From an uncultured bacterium (GTDB lineage Bacteria; Planctomycetota; UBA1135; GCA-002686595): a stretch of 61,226 bases of DNA. Numbering within the stretch: position 1 is the stretch's first letter; every line of letters begins with the position of its first letter. The notes beneath the pieces were generated by a model, which saw nothing but the letters and a program-made list of their open reading frames with translations, did not search any database and had not been told where the DNA came from. Shown here piece after piece: positions 1-9,160 of this stretch. The translations under genes were made by a program, and so were the position numbers. The stretch lies in assembly GCA_938083085.1 (NCBI GenBank), contig CALLKX010000065.1, forward strand, positions 1 through 61,226. Direction: 5' to 3'.

Positions 1-380
1 ACGGTGACGCCCCCGTCCTCGCATCGACGGATGGCCCGGATGAGCCCGTTCTTCTTCGGGGCCAGGTCGTCGCGCTGCTCGCTCAGGCCCCAGTAGTACT
101 CGAAGAACACGCGCCGGGTCTCGAAGTCACCATCGGGCACCGAGCCGAAGAGCGTGTCGATGTGCTCGGCGACGAAGGGGTAGTGGCCCTTCTGCGCGTC
201 GAACGTGGGCATCCCCTCCCACGACCCGCCGTGGTTGTGCTTGGTCCCTGCCTCGTCGGCAGGGATCGGCCGCAGGCCGACCAGGCCGTGGCCCGGTTGG
301 ATCGGGTCCTCGTCCGTCGCGCCTGAACCCAGGAGCCCGGCTGCGAGGAGGAGGGTCGAGCTGAGAGTGATGGCGTTCAT
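1..380 (-). CDS. Secreted protein of unknown function, N-terminal part only
   Basis: This frame starts with ATG at 380 and runs off the left edge, giving about 126 residues. The first 22 or so residues form a plausible Sec signal peptide (MNAITLSSTLLLAAGLLGSG) followed by an acidic stretch, so the product is probably exported. The mature part contains a KHNHGGSWEG segment and an aromatic FFEYYWGLSEQRDD segment near the visible end. I do not recognise the family. The gene reads the same way as the acyltransferase gene to its right, but the degenerate DUF1501 segment lies between them, so an operon is unlikely. The 250 bases upstream of its start (381-630) hold nothing I can name. Confidence 0.6.
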   Translation of the reverse strand, partial: MNAITLSSTLLLAAGLLGSGATDEDPIQPGHGLVGLRPIPADEAGTKHNHGGSWEGMPTFDAQKGHYPFVAEHIDTLFGSVPDGDFETRRVFFEYYWGLSEQRDDLAPKKNGLIRAIRRCEDGGVT

Positions 381-630
381 CCAGAGGACACTAGGGCCTC
401 CCCGCGAGGATCGTACGGGGCGCCGCCTGTATTCGGAGGTGTGCCTCCCGTCCCGAGTGGCAAGGACGCGAGTCCAGGCGGACTGTGCCGGTTGGCGGAA
501 CGACTTCACGGCGGCCCCTGCCCTCTCGCTGGGTCGCCCGTGAGCAGAGCTGAGCTGAGGGGTCGGGGGCTCACCGCGTTGGGCGCGGCCCGGAGGCGGC
601 GCGGGGCGGGCCCGTGGGGCGGAGGCGCGG

Positions 631-903
631 GCAGCTCGTGGACGTTCACCGGGTCCTTGACCACGTTGTAGGAGAAGTCGTCGGTCTCCCCGTGGACGTG
701 CCCGGGGCGGAAGCCGCCGCCGGCCATCCACATGGAGAAGCAGCGGGGGTGGTGGTCGCGGCCGTAGTTCTCCTTGGAGAGGCCGCCCTGGGAGTAGATG
801 GTCCGGCGGAACTCACCGCCCCAGATCACCAGGGTCTCGTCCAGCAGCCCGCGCTGCTCGAGGTCGGTGACGAGCGCGTGGCAGGGCTGGTCCACGTCCA
901 GGC
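631..903 (-). pseudogene. Truncated copy of a DUF1501 gene segment
   Basis: These 273 bases match 3506-3778, inside the intact DUF1501 gene, with about eight mismatches by eye. The copy covers the region encoding the LVIWGGEF motif through the [10 protein letters not shown] segment. It lacks the first two thirds of the gene, and its homology collapses after VNVH at the 3' side, where a frameshift-like change leads into unrelated Pro/Arg-rich sequence. One coding difference changes the conserved EFGRT motif to EFRRT. Without a signal peptide or the rest of the fold it is unlikely to work. It is best read as a fairly recent partial duplication, or what is left of a second DUF1501 gene kept similar by gene conversion. 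A continuous open frame persists across 506-895, but I do not regard it as a real gene. Confidence 0.8.
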
Positions 904-1002
904 AATTCTTCAGGCTAGGAGCTCACCTAACCTCCGGGCGGGCACGACGCAGCGGCGACCCAGGAGCCCCTTTCTTGAGCACAAGGCTGCTTGGGGCCTC
1001 CC

Positions 1003-2961
1003 TTACTCCTTGTCGCGTTCTCTCGAGAGGGCCGCCCGAAGCGCATCAGCGATCCGGACCGAGGCGAGGTTCGCACCAAACTCGGTGAGGTGGAGTGAGT
1101 CGAGGTAGACGGCGTCCGCGCCGTCGAGGACCAGGGCTTGGTCCCCTTTGAGGAAGAGGTCACGGATCGGCAACAGAGAGGCGCGCTGGTGCCGCTTCAG
1201 CAAGCGTTCGACGAACCGGCTCCCGCGATCCACGTCGTCCCTCCGGTCGGCTCCGGTGAGGAGGTATTGGCGCGTTCCCTCGTCAGGTACGAGCCCTTTC
1301 CAGATCAAGTACTGGAGAGCGTTGTGCCGGCCGACCCCGAGCACCAACGGCGGCTGCTCCATGAGGAGGACGGTACCGGCGTGCCGTTCCAGGAACTCCA
1401 TGAGCTCGTCGGCCTCCTCCTCTTTCTGGCGCCGCGACCAGGCAGCGCAGAGGACGACCACGTCCGGCTCCCACCGTTCGATGGCTTCCATCCTCGCCCG
1501 GTCGAACTCGAAGCGCTCGCGCGGAGTCGCGAAACCCAGCGCCTCGGCTCTGGACGGGTCGAGCGGGAGCTCGAGGAAGGGTGGCGCGCCCGCTGCGGAC
1601 CAGAGCGAGGCCTGGACGTCGAGGCGCTCGACGGCGCCACGAATCGTGTTGGACCACATCACGCCCAGGGAATCGCCGAGGACGACGACCCGCGGTGGAC
1701 CATCTGCCGCTCCCACGGTGATTCCGCTCTCGTGGTACGCGGTCTCGGAGCCCATGCGTGGTGGGTTGTGAACGCCCCGATGCCGCTTGGAGAAGCGCTT
1801 TGAGCTCCCGGGTTGGACAGAGTAGGTGTCTTGGTAGTACGTGGGGACGTTGAAGCCGTCCGAGTCGTAGTACCCCGGGCGGAGCGCTGTCGTCGCGGCG
1901 ACGACGAACATGGCGACGAGGATCCACGGGGTCGCGCCTCTCCGGCTTCGGAGCGGCCGCTCGACTAGGACGTAGGAACCGTGGGCAAGGGCAACGATCG
2001 CCAACGTGAGTACGGCCATGCCCCCCATTCCACTGACCCCCATCGGCTCTGCGAAGACGAGGACGGGCCAGTGCCACAGGTAGAGCGAGTACGAGACTCT
2101 TCCCGTGTGAACGATCGACGGGCGGGACAGGATCCAGGCGCAGGGGCCTGTTCTCCCGAAGGCGATCACGAGAATGGAGCCCAGTACCGCGAGGACGGCC
2201 CCGGCGCCCAAGGTGTCGACGAACGAGTACGAGGTGAGGATCAAGCCGAGCCCCGCCACTGCGAGTGCTCCGTTGAGGGGAGTCTGTGGAATCCGCCCCC
2301 TGAGTGTCACTGCGAGGAGGGAGCCCGCACCGATCTCCCAGGCCCGCATGGGCAGCAAGTAGAAGGTCGCTGTTGGAAAGGCTCGTGCGCCCCACAGGAA
2401 AATGGCAAGGCTCAAGACCACGACCGCTGCGACCCCTACGGGGATCCACCTGGACCGCATTCGGAACGCGAGCCATAACGCGAGCGGGAAGACGAGGTAG
2501 AACTGCTCCTCGACGGACAGGGACCATGTATGCAGGAAGGGCGACGCCTCCGCCTCAGCACCCCAGTAGTCACCGGCTTCTCTCCAGAAGTAGATGTTGG
2601 CGAAGGAGAGGAGCGCGGCCACTGCCTGTTTGCCCACCGCCCGCTGTTCGGGCCCGAAGACGAGGACGAACGAGGCTGCCAGGGTGCAAGCTGCGACCAG
2701 CGTCAGCGCCGGCAGGATTCGCCGGATCCGGCGAGCCCAGAAGTCGCGGAACCGGAACGTCCCGGCTGCAAGTTCACGCTGGAGAATGGACGTGATCAGG
2801 AAGCCGGAGATGACGAAGAAGACGTCCACTCCGAGGAAGCCGCCAGGTAGCAAGCGGGGCGCCATGTGGAAGAGGACGACCGCAACGACCGCGAATGCAC
2901 GTAATCCGTCGATTTCTGGTCGATAGCGGATCCCCTCTGCTCGTCTTGCCTCGCCTGTCAT
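1003..2961 (-). CDS. Membrane acyltransferase (acyltransferase 3) fused to SGNH domain, OafA/OatA type
   Basis: The 652-residue product has an N-terminal acyltransferase-3 domain (residues about 10-350) with about ten hydrophobic segments, and a C-terminal SGNH/GDSL-like domain (about 410-645). Visible motifs are the YRPEIDGLRAFAVV start, FHMAPR with the family histidine, GVDVFFVISGFLI, and the basic RDFWARRIRRILPA segment. The SGNH part carries VVLGDSLG with the Ser nucleophile and DSLHLTEFG with the Asp/His pair. Such fusions O-acetylate cell-surface polysaccharide: the membrane half moves acetyl groups across the membrane and the SGNH half transfers them. The substrate here is not evident; no glycan operon surrounds it. 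The ATG at 2961 gives the expected short cytoplasmic N-terminus. Confidence 0.93.
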   Translation of the reverse strand: MTGEARRAEGIRYRPEIDGLRAFAVVAVVLFHMAPRLLPGGFLGVDVFFVISGFLITSILQRELAAGTFRFRDFWARRIRRILPALTLVAACTLAASFVLVFGPEQRAVGKQAVAALLSFANIYFWREAGDYWGAEAEASPFLHTWSLSVEEQFYLVFPLALWLAFRMRSRWIPVGVAAVVVLSLAIFLWGARAFPTATFYLLPMRAWEIGAGSLLAVTLRGRIPQTPLNGALAVAGLGLILTSYSFVDTLGAGAVLAVLGSILVIAFGRTGPCAWILSRPSIVHTGRVSYSLYLWHWPVLVFAEPMGVSGMGGMAVLTLAIVALAHGSYVLVERPLRSRRGATPWILVAMFVVAATTALRPGYYDSDGFNVPTYYQDTYSVQPGSSKRFSKRHRGVHNPPRMGSETAYHESGITVGAADGPPRVVVLGDSLGVMWSNTIRGAVERLDVQASLWSAAGAPPFLELPLDPSRAEALGFATPRERFEFDRARMEAIERWEPDVVVLCAAWSRRQKEEEADELMEFLERHAGTVLLMEQPPLVLGVGRHNALQYLIWKGLVPDEGTRQYLLTGADRRDDVDRGSRFVERLLKRHQRASLLPIRDLFLKGDQALVLDGADAVYLDSLHLTEFGANLASVRIADALRAALSRERDKE

Positions 2962-3383
2962 CGTTGAACTTGCCTTCAGCTGGGGCGCCGGCCGCCTTCG
3001 AGGAGCGATCCTATCTCCTGACGGGGGCAGAGGATCACCTTCCTCGACGACCCTGCCGGGCCTGTCTGCCCGCGAGCGCTGTTCGTCTCAGGGCCGGCCC
3101 GGCGACAGCGTTGCACGGCTCGCTCTTCCGCTTCCCGAACTTCGCACGTTTAAGGTCAGCCGGGGTCGGACACGCCCTGCGGGTCGGGACGATACCCTCG
3201 CGGACGCCCAGCGTTCAATCTCGATCTCCACCTGACGGGGTCCGAGGTTCCGACGCGGCCGACCCCGTGGATCCCGGGCGCTCGGAAGATTCGGAGGCCC
3301 CCGGAGATGGGTCTAGCCGTTTCCAGGAGGGCGCGGGTCCATCGCCCGCCCCGGGCACCAGGAGAGGAGGGCGGCACCCGTGT
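2962..3383. other. Intergenic region, 422 bp, no gene seen
   Basis: This gap lies between the acyltransferase start and the DUF1501 stop. It presumably holds the acyltransferase promoter, but no clear -35/-10 pair, hairpin with T-run, RNA gene or conserved small frame is visible. Short open frames here look like random open reading in GC-rich DNA. Confidence 0.5.
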
Positions 3384-4829
3384 TCAGGCCAGGAGCTCGT
3401 GCAGGACGCGGGCGGGCTCGACGCCGGTGAGGCGCAGGTCGAGGCCCTGGTGGCGAACGCTGAGGCGCTCGGAGTCGAGGCCCAGCTGGTGCAGGAGGGT
3501 CGCGTGCAGGTCGTGGACGTTCACCGGGTCCTTGACCACGTTGTAGGAGAAGTCGTCGGTCTCCCCGTGGACGTGCCCGGGCCGGAAGCCGCCGCCGGCC
3601 ATCCACATGGAGAAGCAGCGGGGGTGGTGGTCGCGGCCGTAGTTCTCCTTGGAGAGGCCGCCCTGGGAGTAGATGGTGCGGCCGAACTCGCCGCCCCAGA
3701 TCACCAGGGTCTCGTCCAGGAGCCCGCGCTGCTCGAGGTCGGTGAGGAGCGCGTGGCAGGGCTGGTCCACGTCCCGGCACTGGTCGGGCAGGCGGCCGGC
3801 CACGTTGGCGTGGGTGTCCCAGTTGTTGTGGTAGATCTGCACGAAGCGCACGCCGCGCTCGACCATGCGCCGGGCCATGAGGGCCGTGTTGGCGAAGGTG
3901 CCGGGCTTGCGCGCCGCGTCGCCGTACATCTCCCAGGTGCGGTCGGGCTCCACGCTCAGGTCGGCGAGGTCGGGGACGCTCGACTGCATGCGGTAGGCGA
4001 GCTCGTACTGCTCCATGCGCGTGCGGGTCTGGGGGTCGCCGATGTCGTCCAGGAGGCGCTGGTTGAGCTCGCCGATCCCGTCCAGGGTGCGCCGCCGCAC
4101 GGCGTCGCTCACGCCCCTCGGGTTCTCGAGGAACAGGATCGGATCGCCGCTGGTGCGGAAGGACACGCCCGCGTGGGCGCCGGGCAGCGCGCCCGAGGAC
4201 CACAGGCGCGCCGAGATGGCCTGCATCTGCTCCTGGTTGGTGGGTCGCGCGACCATGACCACGAAGGTGGGCAGGTCCTCGTTCATGGAGCCGAGGCCGT
4301 AGGAGGCCCAGGCCCCAAGACAGGGCCGTCCCGTGACCTGGTTGCCGGTCTGCAGGAAGGTGATCGCCGGCTCGTGGTTGATGGCGTCGGTGTGGACGCT
4401 GCGCACCAGGCACATGCGGTCCGCCGACTTGCCGAGGTTCGGGAGCAGCTCGGTCATCTCCATGCCGCACTCCCCGTGGCGGTCGAAGCGGTAGCGGCTC
4501 GGGGCGATGGGGAAGCGCGTCTGGCCCGAGGTCATGGTGGTCAGGCGCTGGCCGTCTCGCACGGACTCAGGCAGGTCCTTGTCGTACCACTCCGCCATCT
4601 GGGGCTTGGGATCGAACAGGTCCATCTGCGGCGGGCCGCCCACCATGTGGAGGTAGATGACGCGCTTGGCCTTGGGCGCCATGGACAGTGGAGACGCGCC
4701 CAGTGGAGACGCGCCACCGAGCCGGGCCATGGCGGCCCCCGCGAGCAGGTGGCTGCCGGAGCGCAGGAAGTGCCTGCGGGTCAGGGTCTCGCGCAGGGGA
4801 GCGAGGGGGTCGGTGCCGGGCAGATTCAT
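3384..4829 (-). CDS. DUF1501 domain secreted protein
   Basis: This 481-residue protein belongs to the DUF1501 family, which is abundant in Planctomycetota and related to the alkaline phosphatase/sulfatase fold. The N-terminus has TRRHFLRSGS followed by a hydrophobic stretch, which resembles a Tat signal, so export of a folded protein is likely. Family hallmarks are VIYLHMVGGPPQMDLFDPKP (about 55-75), NHEPA, NWDTHAN, and VIWGGEFGRTI with [15 protein letters not shown] near the C-terminus. The start codon overlaps the stop of the upstream PSD1 gene as ATGA, which suggests translational coupling; this PSD1-DUF1501 pairing is a recurrent planctomycete arrangement whose substrate is unknown. A 15-bp tandem duplication at about 4687-4716 encodes GASPLGASPL just after the signal. 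Confidence 0.95.
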   Translation of the reverse strand: MNLPGTDPLAPLRETLTRRHFLRSGSHLLAGAAMARLGGASPLGASPLSMAPKAKRVIYLHMVGGPPQMDLFDPKPQMAEWYDKDLPESVRDGQRLTTMTSGQTRFPIAPSRYRFDRHGECGMEMTELLPNLGKSADRMCLVRSVHTDAINHEPAITFLQTGNQVTGRPCLGAWASYGLGSMNEDLPTFVVMVARPTNQEQMQAISARLWSSGALPGAHAGVSFRTSGDPILFLENPRGVSDAVRRRTLDGIGELNQRLLDDIGDPQTRTRMEQYELAYRMQSSVPDLADLSVEPDRTWEMYGDAARKPGTFANTALMARRMVERGVRFVQIYHNNWDTHANVAGRLPDQCRDVDQPCHALLTDLEQRGLLDETLVIWGGEFGRTIYSQGGLSKENYGRDHHPRCFSMWMAGGGFRPGHVHGETDDFSYNVVKDPVNVHDLHATLLHQLGLDSERLSVRHQGLDLRLTGVEPARVLHELLA

Positions 4830-7800
4830 TTGTTCACCACCTCGTCGAGGTTCATGAGCATGTTGGCGAGCATGGTCCAGGCGGCGAGCTCGGCGTTGCT
4901 CTCGGCGGCAGCACCCGATCCAAGGGCGAGCAGGTCCGCCGCCTCGGGGTCGGCGGCGTAGTGGGTGCGCAGGTCGGCGAGGACGCCAGCGCAGACGACG
5001 CGCTCATCGGCATCCAGCCGGCGGGAGGTGAGGCGGGCCATGAGTTGGTCCAGGCGCGCCCCATCGCCGTGCATCTCCTCCTTGGGGAGCTCCGCGGCGA
5101 GCACCAGCGCGGCGAGGGCACGTGCGGCCTCGATGAACTGGGGGTCGTTGAGGGTCACAAGCGCCTGGAGCGGCGTGTTGGTGCGCTCGCGCCGGACCGC
5201 GCAGGTCTCGCGGCTGGGGGCGTCAAAGATCTCCATGGAGGCCGGCGGCGCCGACCGCTTCCAGAAGGTGTACATGCTCCGGCGGCGCAGCCCGTCACCC
5301 TGGTCCTGGACGTAGTTGTGGGTGTTGCTCTCGCGCATGGCGACCGCCTCCCAAACGCCGGGGGGCTGGTAGGGCTTCACGCTCGGACCGCCGATGGTGG
5401 GGACCAGCAGCCCGCTCGCGGCCAGGGCCGTGTCGCGCACCATCTCGGCGTCCATGCGGAAGCGCGGGCCCCGGGAGAAGAGCGCGTTGTCGGGGTCACG
5501 CTCCAGGCGCTCGGGCGTCATGCGCGCGCTCTGGCGGTAGGTGGCGGAGGTCACCAGGGTCCGGAAGAGCCGCTTCACGCTCCAGCCTTCCTCCTCGAAG
5601 TGCAGGGCGAGCCAGTCGAGCAACTCGGGGTGGGTCGGGTGCTCGCCCGCGAGCCCGAAGTCCCCGCTGGTGGGCACGATGCCCTGGCCGAACACCTCCT
5701 GCCAGTAGCGGTTGACCGCGACCCGGGCGGTGAGCGGGTGGCCCGGCTGGAAGAGCCAGCGGGCGAGGGCGAGGCGGTCGCGCTCGGCCTCCTCCGGTAG
5801 GGGGGGGAGGAAGGCGGGCGTGCCCGCGCTGACCTGCTCGCCGCGCTGGTCGTACTCGCCGCGGTTGAGCACATAGGCCATGGGGACGCCGTCGCGCTCG
5901 CCGAACACGTGGGCCGTCGGGCTCGCGTTCTCGATGGCGGCGAGCGCGGTTTCGTCCGTCTTGACGAAGGCGTCGAGCCCCTGCCACTCAAGGTCGCGGT
6001 TCTCGAGCCACCAGCGATTCAGGCTCGCCTGGCCATCCGGGTCGAGGGCCGAGTACCCCGAGCGGGCGGCGGTGGCGGCGAGGCGCGAGAGGGCGAGCCC
6101 CTCGATCTGCGCGCTGTTGAGGACGCCCCGGTGGACCCGGAGCTCGGAGAGCTGGGCGCGGGTGGGGCTGCCCCCGGTGCGGGTGCCGACCCGGAAGGGA
6201 ACCTCGGTGCGGATGGTGCCGGTGAGCTTGTCCGCCTCGGTCCGGGTGCGCTGGAGGACACCATCGTGGTAGATCGCCACGCCGGCGGCCTTGGAGCTGC
6301 CGTCGTAGGTCACGGCCACGTGCACCCAGCGGTCCACCGGGAGGGGATCCCGGGCCACGACCTTCAGCCAGTCCTCGGGGAAGGCGTGGATCACGTGGGT
6401 GCCGACGCGCCCGTTCTGGAGCCACACGTCCCAGCCGCGGAAGGCGCTCGGGGAGTCCATGCGGCTCCACAGGGCCCCGGTGGGCTCGCCCTTGCGGACC
6501 TTGACCCACGCGGTGCTGGTGAAGGGCTCGTCCCGCTCGAAGTCGGCGGCGTCGGGGACGGTGACGGACGGCCCGTCGGTCTTGAGGGCGACGCCCCCGG
6601 GACCCTCGGCGGACCAGGCGGCCTTGCCCTCCAGGGGGTACGCGGCGGCCGCGCCATCGACGATCGCGGTCACGTACTCGCCCGCGCCTTCGGAGAGGGG
6701 CAGGTGGAGCGCCTCGTACGAGCGGTCCGGCGCCTCGGCGCCGATGCCCGCGCCGCCCGTCTCCGCGAGCCACGCACCGAGGTCGGCGCGGGCCGCTTCC
6801 GCGCGGGCGCCGCGCTTCCGCCGCCCGTCCTCCAGGGACGCCAGCAGCTGCGCCCGCCGGTCGCGCTCGCCCATGGGCGTGACGCGCAGGATCGGCTGTG
6901 GATCCTTCACGTTGCCGTCGCGCACGGGCACGGTGGTGTTGTCGAAGAACGCGGAGAGCTCGTAGAACTCCCGCTGGCTGAGCGGGTCGTACTTGTGGTC
7001 GTGGCAGACCGCGCAGCCCACGCTCATGCCGAGCCAGGCCTGGCCGAAGGTCTCGGTGCGGTCGCGGGCGTAGAGCACCTTGTACTCCTCGTCGATCAGC
7101 CCGCCCTCATTGGTGGTGATGTTGCAGCGCAGGAAGCCCGTGGCGACGCGCTGCTCCAGGGTCGCGTCCGGGAGCAGGTCGCCCGCCAGCTGCTCGATGG
7201 AGAACTGGTCGAAGGGCATGTCGCCGTTGAAGGCGCCGATGACCCAGTCGCGGTAGGGCCAGATGTCCCGGTAGTTGTCGAAGTGGATGCCGTGGGTGTC
7301 GGCGTAGCGCGCCACGTCGAGCCACTGCCGGGCGCGGTGCTCCCCCCAGGTGCCCCGCGCCATCCAGCGGTCCACGAGTCGCCCGTAGGCGCCGGGGGCT
7401 TCATCGAGCACAAAGGCCTCGACCTCCGCCGGGTCGGGGGGCAGGCCGGTGAGGTCCAGGGAGAGGCGCCGCGCGAGGGTCTGCCTGTCTGCCTCGGGGG
7501 ACGGCTCGAGGCCAGCCTCGGTGAGTCCAGCCAGGACGAAGTGGTCGATCGGGTTGCGGCCCCACGCGTCCTCGGGGGCTGGAGCGGCCTCGGGGGCCTC
7601 GAAGGCCCAGTGCGCCTCGTAGGGCGCGCCCGCGGCGACCCACAGGCGGAAGATCTCGATGGCGGCCTCATCGAGGGGGTGCTCCACCTCGGGGGGCGGC
7701 ATGAGCTCCCAGTCGTCCGCGCCGTCGATGCGGCGCATGAACTCCGCGGGGTCCTCGTCGAAGATCCCCGCCCCGCGGGCCTCATCGCCCACGTCGAGCC

Positions 7801-8038
7801 GCAGCCCTCCCTTGCGGGCCGCCTCGTCGGGCCCGTGACAGGCGTAGCAGTGCTCGGCGAGGAGGGGGCGGACGTCGCGACCGAAGTCGACGGTATCCCC
7901 CCGAGCGACGGTATCCCCCCGAGCGATGGTGCCCCCCGGCGCGGCGGAGTCCCCCGGAGCGGCGGGGTCGTGGGAGAGCTCACCGGCGGCGGGGCCGGCA
8001 GCGAGCGCGAAGGCGATCAGGGAGGGGAGCATCAGCAC
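4826..8038 (-). CDS. PSD1-type cytochrome c protein with DUF1549, LamG-like and DUF1553 domains
   Basis: This 1070-residue secreted protein begins with a signal peptide (about residues 1-19). A planctomycete cytochrome-c-type motif follows, C64-Y-A-C67-H68-G, expected to bind heme covalently. DUF1549 occupies about residues 160-380 (WARNPIDHFVL-like start, QWLDVARYADTHG). A concanavalin-like LamG domain spans about 480-640 and sits between DUF1549 and DUF1553 (about 740-1010; VNRYWQEVFGQG, RRSMYTFWKR). The protein is probably periplasmic or surface-located and linked to electron transfer during breakdown of complex organics, though no reaction has been proven for the family. It is the first gene of a two-gene operon; its TGA overlaps the DUF1501 start. 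The ATG at 8038 gives a clean signal peptide. Confidence 0.95.
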   Translation of the reverse strand: MLMLPSLIAFALAAGPAAGELSHDPAAPGDSAAPGGTIARGDTVARGDTVDFGRDVRPLLAEHCYACHGPDEAARKGGLRLDVGDEARGAGIFDEDPAEFMRRIDGADDWELMPPPEVEHPLDEAAIEIFRLWVAAGAPYEAHWAFEAPEAAPAPEDAWGRNPIDHFVLAGLTEAGLEPSPEADRQTLARRLSLDLTGLPPDPAEVEAFVLDEAPGAYGRLVDRWMARGTWGEHRARQWLDVARYADTHGIHFDNYRDIWPYRDWVIGAFNGDMPFDQFSIEQLAGDLLPDATLEQRVATGFLRCNITTNEGGLIDEEYKVLYARDRTETFGQAWLGMSVGCAVCHDHKYDPLSQREFYELSAFFDNTTVPVRDGNVKDPQPILRVTPMGERDRRAQLLASLEDGRRKRGARAEAARADLGAWLAETGGAGIGAEAPDRSYEALHLPLSEGAGEYVTAIVDGAAAAYPLEGKAAWSAEGPGGVALKTDGPSVTVPDAADFERDEPFTSTAWVKVRKGEPTGALWSRMDSPSAFRGWDVWLQNGRVGTHVIHAFPEDWLKVVARDPLPVDRWVHVAVTYDGSSKAAGVAIYHDGVLQRTRTEADKLTGTIRTEVPFRVGTRTGGSPTRAQLSELRVHRGVLNSAQIEGLALSRLAATAARSGYSALDPDGQASLNRWWLENRDLEWQGLDAFVKTDETALAAIENASPTAHVFGERDGVPMAYVLNRGEYDQRGEQVSAGTPAFLPPLPEEAERDRLALARWLFQPGHPLTARVAVNRYWQEVFGQGIVPTSGDFGLAGEHPTHPELLDWLALHFEEEGWSVKRLFRTLVTSATYRQSARMTPERLERDPDNALFSRGPRFRMDAEMVRDTALAASGLLVPTIGGPSVKPYQPPGVWEAVAMRESNTHNYVQDQGDGLRRRSMYTFWKRSAPPASMEIFDAPSRETCAVRRERTNTPLQALVTLNDPQFIEAARALAALVLAAELPKEEMHGDGARLDQLMARLTSRRLDADERVVCAGVLADLRTHYAADPEAADLLALGSGAAAESNAELAAWTMLANMLMNLDEVVNK
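7892..7963 (-). repeat. In-frame 18-bp tandem repeat, 4 units
   Basis: Four 18-bp units encode residues 26-49 of the PSD1 protein as AAPGDS, AAPGGT, IARGDT and VARGDT. They lie between the signal peptide and the heme-binding motif, so they form a flexible spacer whose length could change by whole units without breaking the frame. The last two units are nearly identical in DNA, which points to recent duplication. Confidence 0.8.
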
Positions 8039-8109
8039 CCCCTGATCCTAGTTGGCCTCCGCGGATCTCGCCGCAGCTCAGCGGCCCCGGTCCCGGATCC
8101 GTCGCGTCC

Positions 8110-8149
8110 CCGGTCAGCTCACCGGTCAGCTCCCCGGTCAGCTCACCGG
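8110..8149. repeat. 12-bp tandem repeat across the tal stop codon
   Basis: Three copies of CCGGTCAGCTCA (one with a final C) and the start of a fourth run from 8110 to 8149. The third copy contains the TGA stop of the transaldolase gene (complement of 8138-8140), and the partial fourth copy encodes its last residues. Read on the minus strand, the unit provides further TGA triplets after the real stop. Confidence 0.8.
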
Positions 8150-9097
8150 CGCGCCCATGCGCTCGGCGACGAGGTGCTCGAGCTTGCGCGTGTCGGAGGC
8201 GAAGGCGCGGATGCCCTCGGCCAGCTTCTCGGTGGCCATGGCATCCTCGTTCATCATCCAGCGGAACGCGCGCTCGTCGAGCCGCAGGGGCTCGTGGTCC
8301 GAGGCCTCGGCGCAGGCGGTGGTCAGCTGAGCGGGGACGTCGCCCTCGGTGGTACGCAGCTCTTCCAGGAGGCCGGGGCTGATGGTGAGCAGGTCACAGC
8401 CCGCGAGCTGGAGGATCTCCCCGGTGTTGCGGAAGCTGGCGCCCATGACCTCGGTCTTGTGCCCGAACTTCTTGTAGTACTCGAAGATCCGCGTGACCGA
8501 GAGAACGCCGGGGTCCTCGGCTGCGGCGTAGCTCTCCTTGCCGGTGGACTTCTTGTGCCAGTCGAGGATGCGGCCCACGAAGGGCGAGATCAGCTGCACC
8601 TTGGCGTTGGCGCAGGCGACGGCCTGGGCGAAGGAGAACAGCAGCGTCAGGTTGCAGCGGATGCCGTCCTCGCGGAGCAGGCGCGCGGCCTCGATGCCCT
8701 CCCAGGTGGAGGCGATCTTGATCAAGATTCGGTCGCGGTCGACGCCGGCGGCCTCGTAGAGCGAGATGAGATGCCGGGCCTTGGCGACGGTGGCGTCGGT
8801 GTCGAAGCTGAGGCGCGCGTCGACCTCGGTGGAGACGCGACCGGGGACGATCTCGAGGATCTCGCGGCCGAAGGCCACCGCGAGGCGGTCCAGGGCGGCG
8901 TCGATATCGCCGCCGTCCTTCCGCACCCCGTCGAGCGTCCGGTCCACCAGGTCGGCGTACTCGGGCATGGCCGCCGCCTTCAGCAGCAGGCTCGGGTTGG
9001 TCGTCGCGTCGCGCGGCTGGAAGGTCTTGATGCTCTCGAAGTCGCCAGTGTCGGCGACGACGAGGGAGTGAGCCTTGAGTCCTGAGAGCTGATCCAT
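8138..9097 (-). CDS. tal: Transaldolase
   Basis: Transaldolase moves a dihydroxyacetone unit between sugar phosphates in the non-oxidative pentose phosphate pathway, in the cytoplasm. The 319-residue length matches the TalB class (about 317). Conserved segments are VVADTGDF (Asp16), the [10 protein letters not shown] motif near residue 30, [13 protein letters not shown] with the Schiff-base lysine at K127, [12 protein letters not shown], and [12 protein letters not shown]. The ATG at 9097 gives an N-terminus that aligns with TalB (MDQLS...). It stands 63 bp after the alkyltransferase-like gene in the same direction. Its stop lies inside a 12-bp tandem repeat. Confidence 0.97.
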   Translation of the reverse strand: MDQLSGLKAHSLVVADTGDFESIKTFQPRDATTNPSLLLKAAAMPEYADLVDRTLDGVRKDGGDIDAALDRLAVAFGREILEIVPGRVSTEVDARLSFDTDATVAKARHLISLYEAAGVDRDRILIKIASTWEGIEAARLLREDGIRCNLTLLFSFAQAVACANAKVQLISPFVGRILDWHKKSTGKESYAAAEDPGVLSVTRIFEYYKKFGHKTEVMGASFRNTGEILQLAGCDLLTISPGLLEELRTTEGDVPAQLTTACAEASDHEPLRLDERAFRWMMNEDAMATEKLAEGIRAFASDTRKLEHLVAERMGAPVS

Positions 9098-9160
9098 GGC
9101 CCCAGGAAATCAGATGGGGGGCGGCGTTGGGAGCCGCGAGGCCAAGATCTACGTCCCGGC

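Noticed and set aside
506..895. A 129-codon minus-strand frame covering the DUF1501 copy
   Set aside because: The frame is open by chance beyond the copied segment; it lacks the start, signal and catalytic context, so it is reported as a pseudogene segment.
2895..4961. A 688-codon plus-strand open frame
   Set aside because: It runs antisense to the DUF1501 gene, with low-complexity Val/Gly/His/Ala-rich translation and no family match. GC-rich codon use leaves long antisense frames open.
5909..9085. A 1058-codon plus-strand open frame
   Set aside because: Antisense to the PSD1 and transaldolase genes; repetitive Val-Gly-Glu-Asp wording with no domain. The two real genes opposite have strong motifs.
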